Positions 1 to 7,900 of a stretch of 41,139 bases of DNA are shown here, piece by piece. Each line of letters starts with the position of its first letter. Position 1 is the stretch's first letter. The stretch comes from Candidatus Cloacimonetes bacterium HGW-Cloacimonetes-1 (lineage in GTDB: Bacteria > Cloacimonadota > Cloacimonadia > Cloacimonadales > Cloacimonadaceae): the NCBI GenBank assembly GCA_002841975.1, contig PHBQ01000020.1, positions 1 to 41,139 on the forward strand. Reading direction: 5' to 3'. Position numbers and translations under genes: made by a program. Below the pieces are notes generated by a model. It was not told where the DNA came from. It saw only the letters and a list, made by a program, of their open reading frames with translations, and searched no databases.

Positions 1-599
1 AACTGGATACGTTTCAGGGTGATGCCATCGTTCACTCTAACGGCACATACAGCACCATCGGTATTGCTCCAGTCGTCTTTTCTCTGGATCAGCACGATAT
101 CATTATTCATGATCTGCGGTTCCATACTTTGTCCATTTACTCTAAATACCATATAGTTATCGAGTTTGTCCTTGAGGTAGATCCGCGGTAATTCCACGAA
201 ATTATCAAGTTCAAAATTTTCTTCCACTTTGCACGGCATTCCGGCAGAAATTTCCGCCAGCACCGGAAGTAAAATTGTCCGGCTGTAAGTACCATCTGCA
301 AAATCAGATAGCGTACTCTTAGTAGAGACCACCTCTGCCTTCTTGCAGGGCTTGGACTCCGGTTTGGCTTCCCAGGGGGCACTTACATACATGCCACCCT
401 CACCACTGAGGAGCCAATTCAAGTTCACTTTTAAGGCTGTCAATTTAGTGAGAAATTCAGGGTCCGGAGACCTCTTATTGTTGATGTATCTGCTCATGGA
501 ATTGAGTGAAATTCCATTTTGTTTGGCAAAATCTCCGTGAGTCATACTTAGCGATCTGACCAGCATTTTGAGTCGATCACCGACTGTCGTGGCTGCCAT
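1..599 (-). CDS. LexA/CI-like repressor with HTH and S24 autopeptidase (3' end cut by window edge)
   Basis: I translated this gene from ATG at 599; about 199 codons are visible before the left edge and no stop is reached. Residues 5-65 form a phage-type HTH, with GDFAKQNGISLNSMSRYIN as the recognition helix region. The C-terminal half is an S24 peptidase. It has an Ala119-Gly120 cleavage site (EISAGMP), nucleophile Ser158 in NGQSMEP and general-base Lys196 in ITLKR. The spacing of 38 and 38 residues is close to LexA and lambda CI. Members of this family dimerise on operators and cleave themselves when RecA is activated by DNA damage. The start has a good ribosome site (GGGAGTG, 4 nt away). 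The gene is divergent from the transposase operon, the position of the Mu c repressor, so it probably represses transposition and itself. Exact operators are inferred. Confidence 0.88.
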   Translation of the reverse strand, partial: MAATTVGDRLKMLVRSLSMTHGDFAKQNGISLNSMSRYINNKRSPDPEFLTKLTALKVNLNWLLSGEGGMYVSAPWEAKPESKPCKKAEVVSTKSTLSDFADGTYSRTILLPVLAEISAGMPCKVEENFELDNFVELPRIYLKDKLDNYMVFRVNGQSMEPQIMNNDIVLIQRKDDWSNTDGAVCAVRVNDGITLKRIQ

Positions 600-626
600 A
601 TTCACTCCCAGTGGTCATTTTTAGGC

Positions 627-655
627 TTGACCAATACCCATTTGGGTGATAATCT
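627..655 (+). promoter_or_regulatory. candidate rightward promoter of the transposase operon with internal operator
   Basis: TTGACC (627-632), a 17-bp spacer and TAATCT (650-655) read as a sigma-70 type promoter pointing at the transposase genes. The spacer contains the palindrome ACCCATTTGGGT (636-647), with 5-bp arms and a 2-bp centre. That is a natural place for the S24 repressor to block RNA polymerase. The -10 box is imperfect and binding is inferred. Confidence 0.42.
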
Positions 656-668
656 GCGCCTGTGAACA

Positions 669-696
669 AAGATATTAGCCTGATTAGTCAGGTCAA
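669..696 (-). promoter_or_regulatory. candidate leftward promoter of the repressor gene with internal operator
   Basis: On the minus strand TTGACC (696-691), a 16-bp spacer and TATCTT (674-669) form a plausible promoter for the repressor at 599. A palindrome CCTGATTAGTCAGG (679-692) lies in the spacer and touches the -35 box. Its start point would fall near 662, the same place as that of the opposing rightward promoter, so the two promoters face each other. The palindrome differs from the one at 636-647, so it is not certain that one protein binds both. Confidence 0.4.
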
Positions 697-699
697 GAC

Positions 700-844
700 C
701 TTTTTATAGAGTGAGTTTTAGCTGCGGATTTTTCCGCGAGAGTTAGAGAAGTGTTTGGAAGTTGCCGGCATTAACGCAGAAAGGACTTCCCAAGATGTCG
801 CAGTGGTATTAAGTAGCTCCCATATATACAGTTAAGGAGATACC
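700..844. other. untranslated leader between promoters and first small gene
   Basis: This stretch has no convincing gene. It contains a short inverted repeat, GCGGA...TCCGC (724-736), that could fold into a small hairpin. A strong ribosome site, AAGGAGA (834-840), precedes the small reading frame at 845. A minus-one style reading of 745-835 gives some 25 codons without a start and was not called. Confidence 0.4.
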
Positions 845-940
845 ATGAAAACTAAGGCAAACATGCCCAAACGGACACAGCACTGTGAACCGAAAAGGCT
901 GAGCACTGTGACAAAACTACGAACCTTGCGCAGTTCTTAG
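845..940 (+). CDS. possible 31-residue leader peptide upstream of the transposase operon
   Basis: ATG at 845 follows an excellent ribosome site (AAGGAGA, 4 nt spacing) and opens a 31-codon frame ending in TAG at 938-940. The product is basic and rich in Lys, Arg and Thr, with no family I recognise. Two copies of the AGCACTGTGA repeat (879, 902) lie inside it, so its sequence is constrained by DNA sites. It occupies the position of ner in Mu, but no HTH can be seen. It may be a leader peptide or simply a fortuitous start next to a real ribosome site. Confidence 0.35.
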   Translation: MKTKANMPKRTQHCEPKRLSTVTKLRTLRSS

Positions 941-1079
941 CATCGAAACATCCGCCGCAGCTTTTGGAGAGGGACTTAAGGGTCTGTCACACTGGTCAAA
1001 GCACTGTGACAAAGCCCGGTTCCTGCAGATTAACACCAAAAACGGTGAGCACTGTGACAGCTGAATGTGTCACAGTGCT
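879..1079. repeat. AGCACTGTGAC repeat family (four direct, one inverted copy)
   Basis: Copies read AGCACTGTGA at 879-888, AGCACTGTGAC at 902-912, AGCACTGTGAC at 1000-1010 and AGCACTGTGAC at 1048-1058. An inverted copy lies at 1068-1079. A related TGTCACACTGGTCAAA lies at 985-1000. The sites end just before the HTH gene at 1117. They are probably binding sites for the HTH protein, the transposase or a repressor, comparable to the internal activating sequence of Mu. The core TGTGACA also occurs in the repeat array at 29981-30235. Confidence 0.75.
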
Positions 1080-1116
1080 TATCCGAAACACCAGTGATGA
1101 ATATTATGGGATTCTA
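941..1116. other. repeat-containing region before the HTH gene
   Basis: The reading frame of the HTH protein is open back to an ATG at 964. That upstream part runs straight through the AGCACTGTGAC repeats, translates to low-information sequence and has no ribosome site. I treat it as non-coding regulatory DNA and start the gene at 1117. Confidence 0.55.
1048..1079. promoter_or_regulatory. inverted repeat with perfect 12-bp arms
   Basis: AGCACTGTGACA (1048-1059) and its exact reverse complement TGTCACAGTGCT (1068-1079) are separated by 8 bp. It sits about 40 bp upstream of the HTH gene start. This is the only symmetrical site in the repeat group and the best candidate operator for a dimeric protein. 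Confidence 0.6.
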
Positions 1117-1443
1117 ATGAACAAGAAGATTGAAGCTGTCTGGCTAACCATTGAACGCATGGCCGAGATCAAGGGCTGTTCAAATCGAACAGTCTGGCGT
1201 TATATTGATAAGCATAGCATGCATACAGAGAAGCGTCAGGTAAAGATTGGCAGTGCCAAGGTGATTAAGACCTTCGTATTGCCCGATCCTGAGACTCTGG
1301 AATTGGAGTTCTCCGCCAGCATAAGGCAGAGACTAATGCCAGAGGAGTATCTGGAAACTGTGATTCCCATCGGGACACGTCTGGTATGGAGCTTGTTGGT
1401 CTATGGCTATGCTAATGTGATGGATTCAGGAGGAGTGGCATGA
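1117..1443 (+). CDS. small HTH protein of the Mu-like transposon
   Basis: This is a 108-residue protein, taking ATG at 1117 because the upstream extension is made of DNA repeats. Residues 6-32 (VWLTIERMAEIKGCSNRTVW and following) read as a MerR/excisionase or MuA N-terminal type winged HTH. The middle has short beta-rich sequence and the C-terminus is helical. The stop overlaps the transposase start (ATGA at 1440-1443), so the two are translationally coupled. In Mu the N-terminal DNA-binding domain is part of MuA. Here it may be a separate polypeptide that binds the nearby AGCACTGTGAC sites, but it could equally be a Ner/Cro-like regulator. The ribosome site at 1117 is weak. Confidence 0.72.
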   Translation: MNKKIEAVWLTIERMAEIKGCSNRTVWRYIDKHSMHTEKRQVKIGSAKVIKTFVLPDPETLELEFSASIRQRLMPEEYLETVIPIGTRLVWSLLVYGYANVMDSGGVA

Positions 1444-3488
1444 TAGATTATCAATTAGATCTGGATCAGTATCGCAAGTTTTATGCGGAGCTGATGAATC
1501 AGACAGATGCAGATGATAGCTCAAGTCCAGAAGATTTTGCTTGTGCAGTCGAATCTGATCTATCTCAAGACATAGTTCCTGATGTCAGTAATAGATCAGT
1601 GCAGCATGTCCCCGTCCCACAACAAGAACGAGAATTGGATCTGAAGCCCCAACAGCATATCCCGTATAAGAAAACTCAGGAAGCGATGCTGATGGCATCC
1701 TTCTGTCAGATTGTGCTTACCCGGTTAGAAGATTGTGAATCTAAGATCGAAGAGTGGAAACTCATCACTATAGAATACAACCAGAAGATTCTGCTGCCGG
1801 AGCTTTATGCTATCAAGGGTAAGCGAGATGAACGCTCTTTAAGAAGATGGGTGCAGAACTATCAATCCAATGACAATGATATGTATGCACTGGTGAGAAA
1901 AACCGATCCCAATGGTAAGACCAGAAAGATAACTTACTTTGAACAGAACTATCTGATCAACCTCCTGCTCAATCCCAATCAGATCAAGATTGGCTCTGCC
2001 ATCACTATTCTGAAAGGGTATGCCAGATTAGGATTATGCGAGTCTCCCTCAGATGAGCGCACTCTGAGACGCTTCTGTGATGAATGGTTAAGAGATAATC
2101 CCGCCATCAGCAGTCAGGCTCGCAAGGGAAGCAAATACGTTTCAGAGCATATCGTTAAAACCATCATGCGGGATAGTTCACTGCTCAAGGTAGGTGATGT
2201 ATGGGTAGCGGATGGACATACTCTGGCTTTTGATATTATCAATCCCCAAACGGGAAAAGCGCAGCGTATGACCATGATCATGGTGTTCGATTGGGCAAGC
2301 CGGTATCCGGTAGGTGCCAGTTTAGCATTAACAGAAGATAGCCAACACATTCAGACAGCCTTCCGTAACGGTTTTCTAAACTGGGGAGCATTACCTCGTT
2401 ATGTGTATCTTGATAACGGCAAAGCCTTCAAGAGTAAGCTCTTTCATGATAAGTGGGAAAATCACAATCTGGAGACTGAACTGGGAGGTATCTTCCCCAG
2501 GCTCAAGATTGAAGCTGCCTTTGCTGAAAGCTACAATGCCAAAGCCAAAGTGATTGAGAGATTCTTCAAAACCTTTCAGGATCAATTTGAACGCTTCCTC
2601 TCGTCATTTCGAGGATCATGCATAGCTGATAAACCATCCACGTTGATGCGTAATGAGAAGTGGGCAAAGGCACTGTTCGAGAGCAAACCTCCCACCCTTA
2701 GTGAAGCGATGCAGATGATCTCCTTTTACATTCGCTACATGTATGGACAAGCTCCTCATAGTGGATTAGAAGGTAAGAGTCCCTGGGAAGTGTTCAGCCA
2801 GGCTCCTCTCCCGGAAGATAGAAAAGTTGTGCCATCAGAGCTGAACTTTATGATGTTGGCGATGGTCAAAAAGAAGATCCGCAACGAAGGGATCAGATTT
2901 AATAAACTTCACTATTGGGATACAGCTCTGGTCGATTACATCGGCAAGGATGTAGTCATCAGATACGATTTTGCAGATGCCAGATGGATCTTGGTCTATG
3001 ACCTGCAAGATCGCTTCATCTGCCAGGCAGAACTACGCAGGGCACAGCATCCGTTTATCCATCTTGATAAGAGTAATCCTATCCCACACAGTCTGCTTAA
3101 CAAAGAGCATAAGCATATCCTAAAACTGCGACGGATGACCGAGCAAAGAGCTAAGTTTACGGTTAAGCAGACTCAGGCTGTAGTTGATCAGTTCTTGAAA
3201 CCTCTGACAAGCATACCGGATCAAAGTGCAATATTCATCCAGCCACCCATGATCGAAGCTCCCGTACCCGGAGCAGATGAGTTTATGCATGCCCTCGAAA
3301 AGCAAGTGATCAAAAACCTGCCCCCTTTAACTGAATACCGAACTGAAGACAAACTGGCTACCAGTAGTACCGAAACGATGCACAGTATAGAACAAGCCAT
3401 CCCAGACTATCCTGCGGATGACGATGATGTAATCCAACCCAGGCAGAAGAGCTTCGATGAGATGCTCAGATTTATAGGAATTAAATAA
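1440..3488 (+). CDS. Mu-type DDE transposase (MuA/TnsB family)
   Basis: This 682-residue protein, similar in length to MuA (663), would cut and join transposon ends. A DNA-binding region with two HTH-like parts (about 85-235) precedes an RNase H-fold integrase core. The likely catalytic triad is Asp258 (WVADGH), Asp325 (VYLDNGKAF) and Glu373 (KVIERFFK). The first two are 67 residues apart, the same spacing as MuA D269/D336. After it come a Mu-type beta-barrel domain (about 445-540) and an acidic, Pro-rich tail (about 600-682). The tail may contact the MuB-like ATPase. It is the second gene of a coupled operon (HTH, A, B, winged helix). Intact motifs and the full frame suggest an active enzyme. 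Confidence 0.93.
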   Translation: MIDYQLDLDQYRKFYAELMNQTDADDSSSPEDFACAVESDLSQDIVPDVSNRSVQHVPVPQQERELDLKPQQHIPYKKTQEAMLMASFCQIVLTRLEDCESKIEEWKLITIEYNQKILLPELYAIKGKRDERSLRRWVQNYQSNDNDMYALVRKTDPNGKTRKITYFEQNYLINLLLNPNQIKIGSAITILKGYARLGLCESPSDERTLRRFCDEWLRDNPAISSQARKGSKYVSEHIVKTIMRDSSLLKVGDVWVADGHTLAFDIINPQTGKAQRMTMIMVFDWASRYPVGASLALTEDSQHIQTAFRNGFLNWGALPRYVYLDNGKAFKSKLFHDKWENHNLETELGGIFPRLKIEAAFAESYNAKAKVIERFFKTFQDQFERFLSSFRGSCIADKPSTLMRNEKWAKALFESKPPTLSEAMQMISFYIRYMYGQAPHSGLEGKSPWEVFSQAPLPEDRKVVPSELNFMMLAMVKKKIRNEGIRFNKLHYWDTALVDYIGKDVVIRYDFADARWILVYDLQDRFICQAELRRAQHPFIHLDKSNPIPHSLLNKEHKHILKLRRMTEQRAKFTVKQTQAVVDQFLKPLTSIPDQSAIFIQPPMIEAPVPGADEFMHALEKQVIKNLPPLTEYRTEDKLATSSTETMHSIEQAIPDYPADDDDVIQPRQKSFDEMLRFIGIK

Positions 3489-3499
3489 GGAGAATACAG

Positions 3500-4243
3500 A
3501 TGAAACAAGGAAAGCTGGTTAGAACCCGTAATGTGGTGGAAGCTGATGAAGCTATCAATCTGCTCGTAAGACGCCCAAAAAGCGAGATGGTGGGTCTTGG
3601 ATTGCTCTATGGTAAACCTGGCTTGGGTAAGACAACTTATGCCAGTAGAATGGCTCTGTTGCGTAATTATGTTTATCTAAGGCTGGAAGCTACAACCACT
3701 CCCAAGTCCTTTGCCTTACAACTGATCAATGGATTGTACAATTACCTGAATCTGCAATATCCTCCGCGAACCGGTACTACCAATGCCATCTTTAGGAAGT
3801 GCATGGATATCATCGAGGAACATGAGGACATCGTGATCATAGTTGATGAGATAGATTATGCCTTCAAACAACCCCAGCTACTGGGTACGATCAGAGACAT
3901 AGTGGATGAGACTCTGGCAATCGTGATCCTGGTGGGAATGCAGAATGCCCGGGATCGTCTGGCTCAGATCAATGAATACTACTTTGATAGATGCAATTCC
4001 TTCTATCAGTTCGAAGCAGCAAGTTTAAAAGACATAATGCTGGTCGCAAAGGAAATAATGGAAGTGGAGATAGGCCAGGAACAACTCAATACCATCTATT
4101 TCAATAGCGGTGGCAATCTGCGCAAAGCCATGAAGATGCTTCATCTGCTGGAAGCCAATCTCAAGGCTGATCCAGATTACAGCATGACAAATCCAGAAAC
4201 GAGGAAGGTCACATGCTCAGCAACAGCGTTATCTCCAATCTGA
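3500..4243 (+). CDS. MuB-like AAA+ ATPase, transposition target selector
   Basis: This 247-residue protein starts 11 nt after the transposase with an AAGGAG-type ribosome site. Walker A is GKPGLGKTT (about residues 38-46) and Walker B is IVIIVDEID (about 112-120). MuB/TnsC/IstB-family ATPases form filaments on DNA, deliver target DNA to the transposase and give target immunity. At 247 residues it is shorter than MuB (312) and has no clear N-terminal HTH beyond a short basic start. The last ten codons overlap the next gene. The A-B gene pair supports a Mu-like rather than an IS-like element. Confidence 0.9.
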   Translation: MKQGKLVRTRNVVEADEAINLLVRRPKSEMVGLGLLYGKPGLGKTTYASRMALLRNYVYLRLEATTTPKSFALQLINGLYNYLNLQYPPRTGTTNAIFRKCMDIIEEHEDIVIIVDEIDYAFKQPQLLGTIRDIVDETLAIVILVGMQNARDRLAQINEYYFDRCNSFYQFEAASLKDIMLVAKEIMEVEIGQEQLNTIYFNSGGNLRKAMKMLHLLEANLKADPDYSMTNPETRKVTCSATALSPI

Positions 4244-4740
4244 TCTCCAGCTTCAATCAGCCCTTTACGCCTAAGATGCTTGCCAATATGACCGAGAGCG
4301 ATCAGCACGTTGTGGAAGCTATTCTGGATGAGCTGCTCAAGGAAGAGAAGATCAAGTGTATCTCTCAAGGCAACGCTGTCTATGTGCGAGCCAATCGCTA
4401 CTCTACCGGCATCAGTATAGACCCAAACTGCAAATGGAGATACGATGTCAATATGGCAAACCGGTTGCTTGATCTGATCGAAAGTAAAAGCTACCGCTCC
4501 ATCAGAGATCTGGCAATAGACTTCGGGAAGAGCAGGCAACTGGTATTTGTCTATCTTGAAGCCCTAGCCTCGATCAGCATCATCGGTATCAATCCACATG
4601 GCTACTACATCAAAACCAGGTTGGGCATAGAGTATCTCGGACAGCATATCCAGCCTGGGATTCTGGGTGTGCTGAAAAAGTATTCAGGGATATCCCACCT
4701 GAAGGTTCTGAGGATGCGCTGGCGGTATCGGATAGAATAG
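4213..4740 (+). CDS. double winged-helix protein of the transposon operon
   Basis: This 175-residue protein begins at ATG 4213, with GAGGAAGG just upstream, and overlaps the end of the MuB-like gene by 31 nt in another frame. Residues 18-55 (TPKMLANMTESDQHVVEAIL region) and 85-130 (SIRDLAIDFGKSRQLVFVYL region) each look like winged-helix DNA-binding units. I do not recognise a named family. Its position after A and B suggests a transposition accessory or regulatory protein. The C-terminus is basic (RMRWRYRIE), as expected for nucleic acid contact. This is the last rightward gene before the convergent cargo operon. Confidence 0.72.
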   Translation: MLSNSVISNLISSFNQPFTPKMLANMTESDQHVVEAILDELLKEEKIKCISQGNAVYVRANRYSTGISIDPNCKWRYDVNMANRLLDLIESKSYRSIRDLAIDFGKSRQLVFVYLEALASISIIGINPHGYYIKTRLGIEYLGQHIQPGILGVLKKYSGISHLKVLRMRWRYRIE

Positions 4741-4935
4741 ATTATTGAAAAGGGTAGAGATATTGGTGTCAGAGTGCCCATATTTAGTGTAGTTACCACT
4801 AATTTCATCGCTAAAATATTGATAACGTTGGTTTATCATAAAGTAGACTACCAGTTATGTTACAAAAACGTGAGTTTGCAAAAGTAATTTATGGTGATTC
4901 GAAATTAATGATTTCAAAATACAAATTCCCTTGTT
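4741..4935. other. convergent intergenic gap between transposase operon and cargo operon
   Basis: The region is AT-rich, with no gene and no clear hairpin terminator. I looked here for a transposon right end and found no array of TGTGACA-type sites. This argues that the mobile element does not end after the transposition genes but continues into the cargo. Confidence 0.5.
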
Positions 4936-7900
4936 TTAATGAACTATCTTTTTGATTAAATCTAACTCTGGTATTTTAAATGGCTTGAATTTGAAATTCG
5001 TCATATTGCCTTCGTTCACATAAACTGCTTTAAACAGACCCAGACTGGATGCATCATAACTATTCAGCAATTCAATGGAATCTTCTTTGCTCATCTGAAA
5101 GCACACTTTATTATCAAATTCTTTGATTATCTGCCTTGATAATCTTCGCTTGAGATTGGCGTTAATATCGACGTTTATAATGGTGTAAATGTTCACGTCA
5201 GGGCCTTCTTTAATAATTAAATTCAGTTGCTCATTCAAAATCTCTTCCGGAGATTTGTCACCAAATGGCATTGAGTTAGAGAATTCAATATCGATATCTC
5301 TAGCCTTCTGTATTTGATTAATGACAAAAATTGTACTTTCGTATTCCGCAGGATTTGTGGAGCTTTGAGTTCTGGATTTAACAGCTTTCGATAGCTGTAA
5401 TATGTTTTCAGAAAGCTCCTTTTTCTTGCCATAACAAATTGTATTGGGAAATTGTGAATCTAGCAGTTTAATACATTTTTCAAAGTCAGAATCCGGGGTC
5501 GAGAAGTCAATTATATACAGTTTTTTCACCCAGGTTGCCTGAATACACGCTGTAAAAATCATTGCGCCAAGCAAACCTTGAGTTACGCTGCTGTCTCTTC
5601 CAACCAGTAAAATATTCTCCGACCTAGTATTATTCAGGTGAACTGTCAAGGGCTCACCGATTGATATTGGCTCACCCAACCAAAGCGTGAATTTACTATT
5701 TCCAGAGATTTCAGTGATCTGGTTTTGAGAAAACGAGTGTTCTAAATCCGAATATGCATTTCCTTCAAAGATGTATTGTTTGTTATCATTCTCATGCCTG
5801 AAAGTGGAGTACTTTTTCGCGACTTTGCCAATTATATAGTCACGTCTGTCATCTTGAATCCAGGACACCTGGAAGTTGTGATTTCCTTCTATTGAACCAT
5901 TTTCTGGGTTGTAGATTGCTGCTCCGGGGTGCCGGAGAAGTTTAGCTGCTGTATTGTCATCTGACAATATGGAGCGTGAATCGTCATCACTGCATGAGAG
6001 GGCTATGCGAACTGCCATTTGGTTCTTAATCTCGGAAGACAGAGTGCCGGAAAGAGATTGGGTTCCTAAAATCAGATGAATGCCAAAAGCGCGCCCTTGC
6101 CTTACTAGTCGGTTAAAAAACTCTCTTGCTTTGTCTTCATTTACGCTTTTATCTGAAAAAAACTCTTGAAACTCATCAACAATCAGGATAATTCGAGCCA
6201 TTGTTAGTTTGGTTTTGGATCTGTACTCTGATAAATTTTCAACCCCTGTGCTGCGAAAAAGCTTCCCCCTTACATCCAGTTGTTTATTCAGAAACTCAAG
6301 AACACTAAAGCCAAACTCGCTTTCTCCGGCAATAGCTATCACTCTTGCATGAGGTATCTTGTTATCTCCATATACTTTAAATTCCACACCCTTTTTGAAG
6401 TCAATCAAGTAGAGTTCAACTTCAGCCGGAGAGTACTTTATCAGCAGATTGATAATGATAATGTGCAACAAGGTTGACTTTCCTGAGCCGGTTTTGCCTG
6501 CTATCAAAGCATGTTGCCTCGTCCCTTCTCCCAATTCCAGATACTGAATCCTATGGGCACCGGCTGGCCCCAACGGAATGGTTATATTCTTTGCCGAATC
6601 CCCGGTATGCCAGTCTTTTTGCGCAAACTTTGCTATTTCAAGCAGTTTCTCAAATTCAACCGTCACTTTGTGCTGCTTAATAGTGCTTCCAATATTGTCA
6701 AACACTTTGGCATAATGCATCTTATCCGTTAATAATGAGATGCTACAAGCAGAGTTATCAGTTATATTGGGGATAGATAAGCTCTCGTTGCTGATATGCA
6801 TTTCCAGCGGGTCATCTGTGAGATCCTTGATACGAATACCAGATTCTGGTCTAAGCTGATCTGTAACCATTAAAATAGTATGGAATCCGCAGCGGGGACC
6901 GTTTCTCATTATGCTTTGCAGTAACCTGAGCGCTTCCTCTTTATAACCAGTGTCGAACCCGGTTGGAAAGTCGGATATGATTAAGAAGCGATAAGGCTCT
7001 TGAATGCTCCCGTATTCACTATTGTATTCTTCAATTGATTTGTATGTTTTCCTCAGAGTGAATTGTATGATATTCTCCATCATATTCTTGTGCTCTTTGA
7101 GTAAACGAGTGAGCATATCGGTTTCAGTCCAGATCTTGTGATAAACAATCTGCTCATCATAATCTGCCAGTGCCATAAACTCAGAAAATGATTTTCCAAG
7201 ATCAATCGGGTCAAAGAACAGACAATAGCATTTGCCGGCTGGTATTTTATATAAACACCTTAACAGTAAACTTTTAACCATGTTTATAGCAATTTCTTTA
7301 TCTTTCTCGGATGCATAAACAATCATCGGTTTATAATCCGATAAGGTATAATAGAGAGGGAATGATTGCTTCTCTTTATTTACGGAAACGCTCATCTCGC
7401 CGATGTAATAAGATATTGAATCAGCGAAAGTTGCTGTCTTTCTGACGAAATTTGCCAGGTCCGTGATTTCTGACCGGATTGCAGCCAAACTATCTGATAT
7501 TTCCTTTTTTTGTTGCATAAATTGCTCATTAAGCCTGGATAATTTTACTTCACTTTCCTGCTTTAGCTTCAAATTATTGGTACTGTTACTTTCCTCAAGC
7601 AAGGTCTTTCGCTTTTGGTATGCAGCCAGTGCGTTTTGGCAAAATTCGGCATGCTTCGAATTGTCATCCTGGATCTGAGCATTTTTTTGGGAGTCTATTT
7701 GACTGGATCTATCTGTTAAGTGATTTTTACAGTTGGTTTTATGTGCTTTATAATCTCTTGTCAGAGTTTCCATTGTTTCCATGTGTCTTAGGTTTTCCAG
7801 TTCTGTATTTGTTTTGCTTTCGTTTTCGAAACTGCTAAGTTTTTTTCCCAGATCTTTTTTGATTTGCTTTAGCAAATCTTTGGATTTAGTTTCAAGGTTA

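Noticed and set aside
870-1080. Left end of the transposon placed at the AGCACTGTGAC repeats
   Set aside because: The divergent repressor and promoters lie further left, as in Mu where the end is beyond the repressor. No ATAGC copy that would pair with 30236-30240 is seen at 600-1110.
964-1116. N-terminal extension of the small HTH protein
   Set aside because: It runs through the AGCACTGTGAC repeats and lacks a ribosome site; the start at 1117 gives a compact HTH protein.
4741-4935. Right end of a small Mu-like transposon directly after its genes
   Set aside because: There are no repeated sites and no TGT-type tip with an array; only one loose GGTGTCA match.
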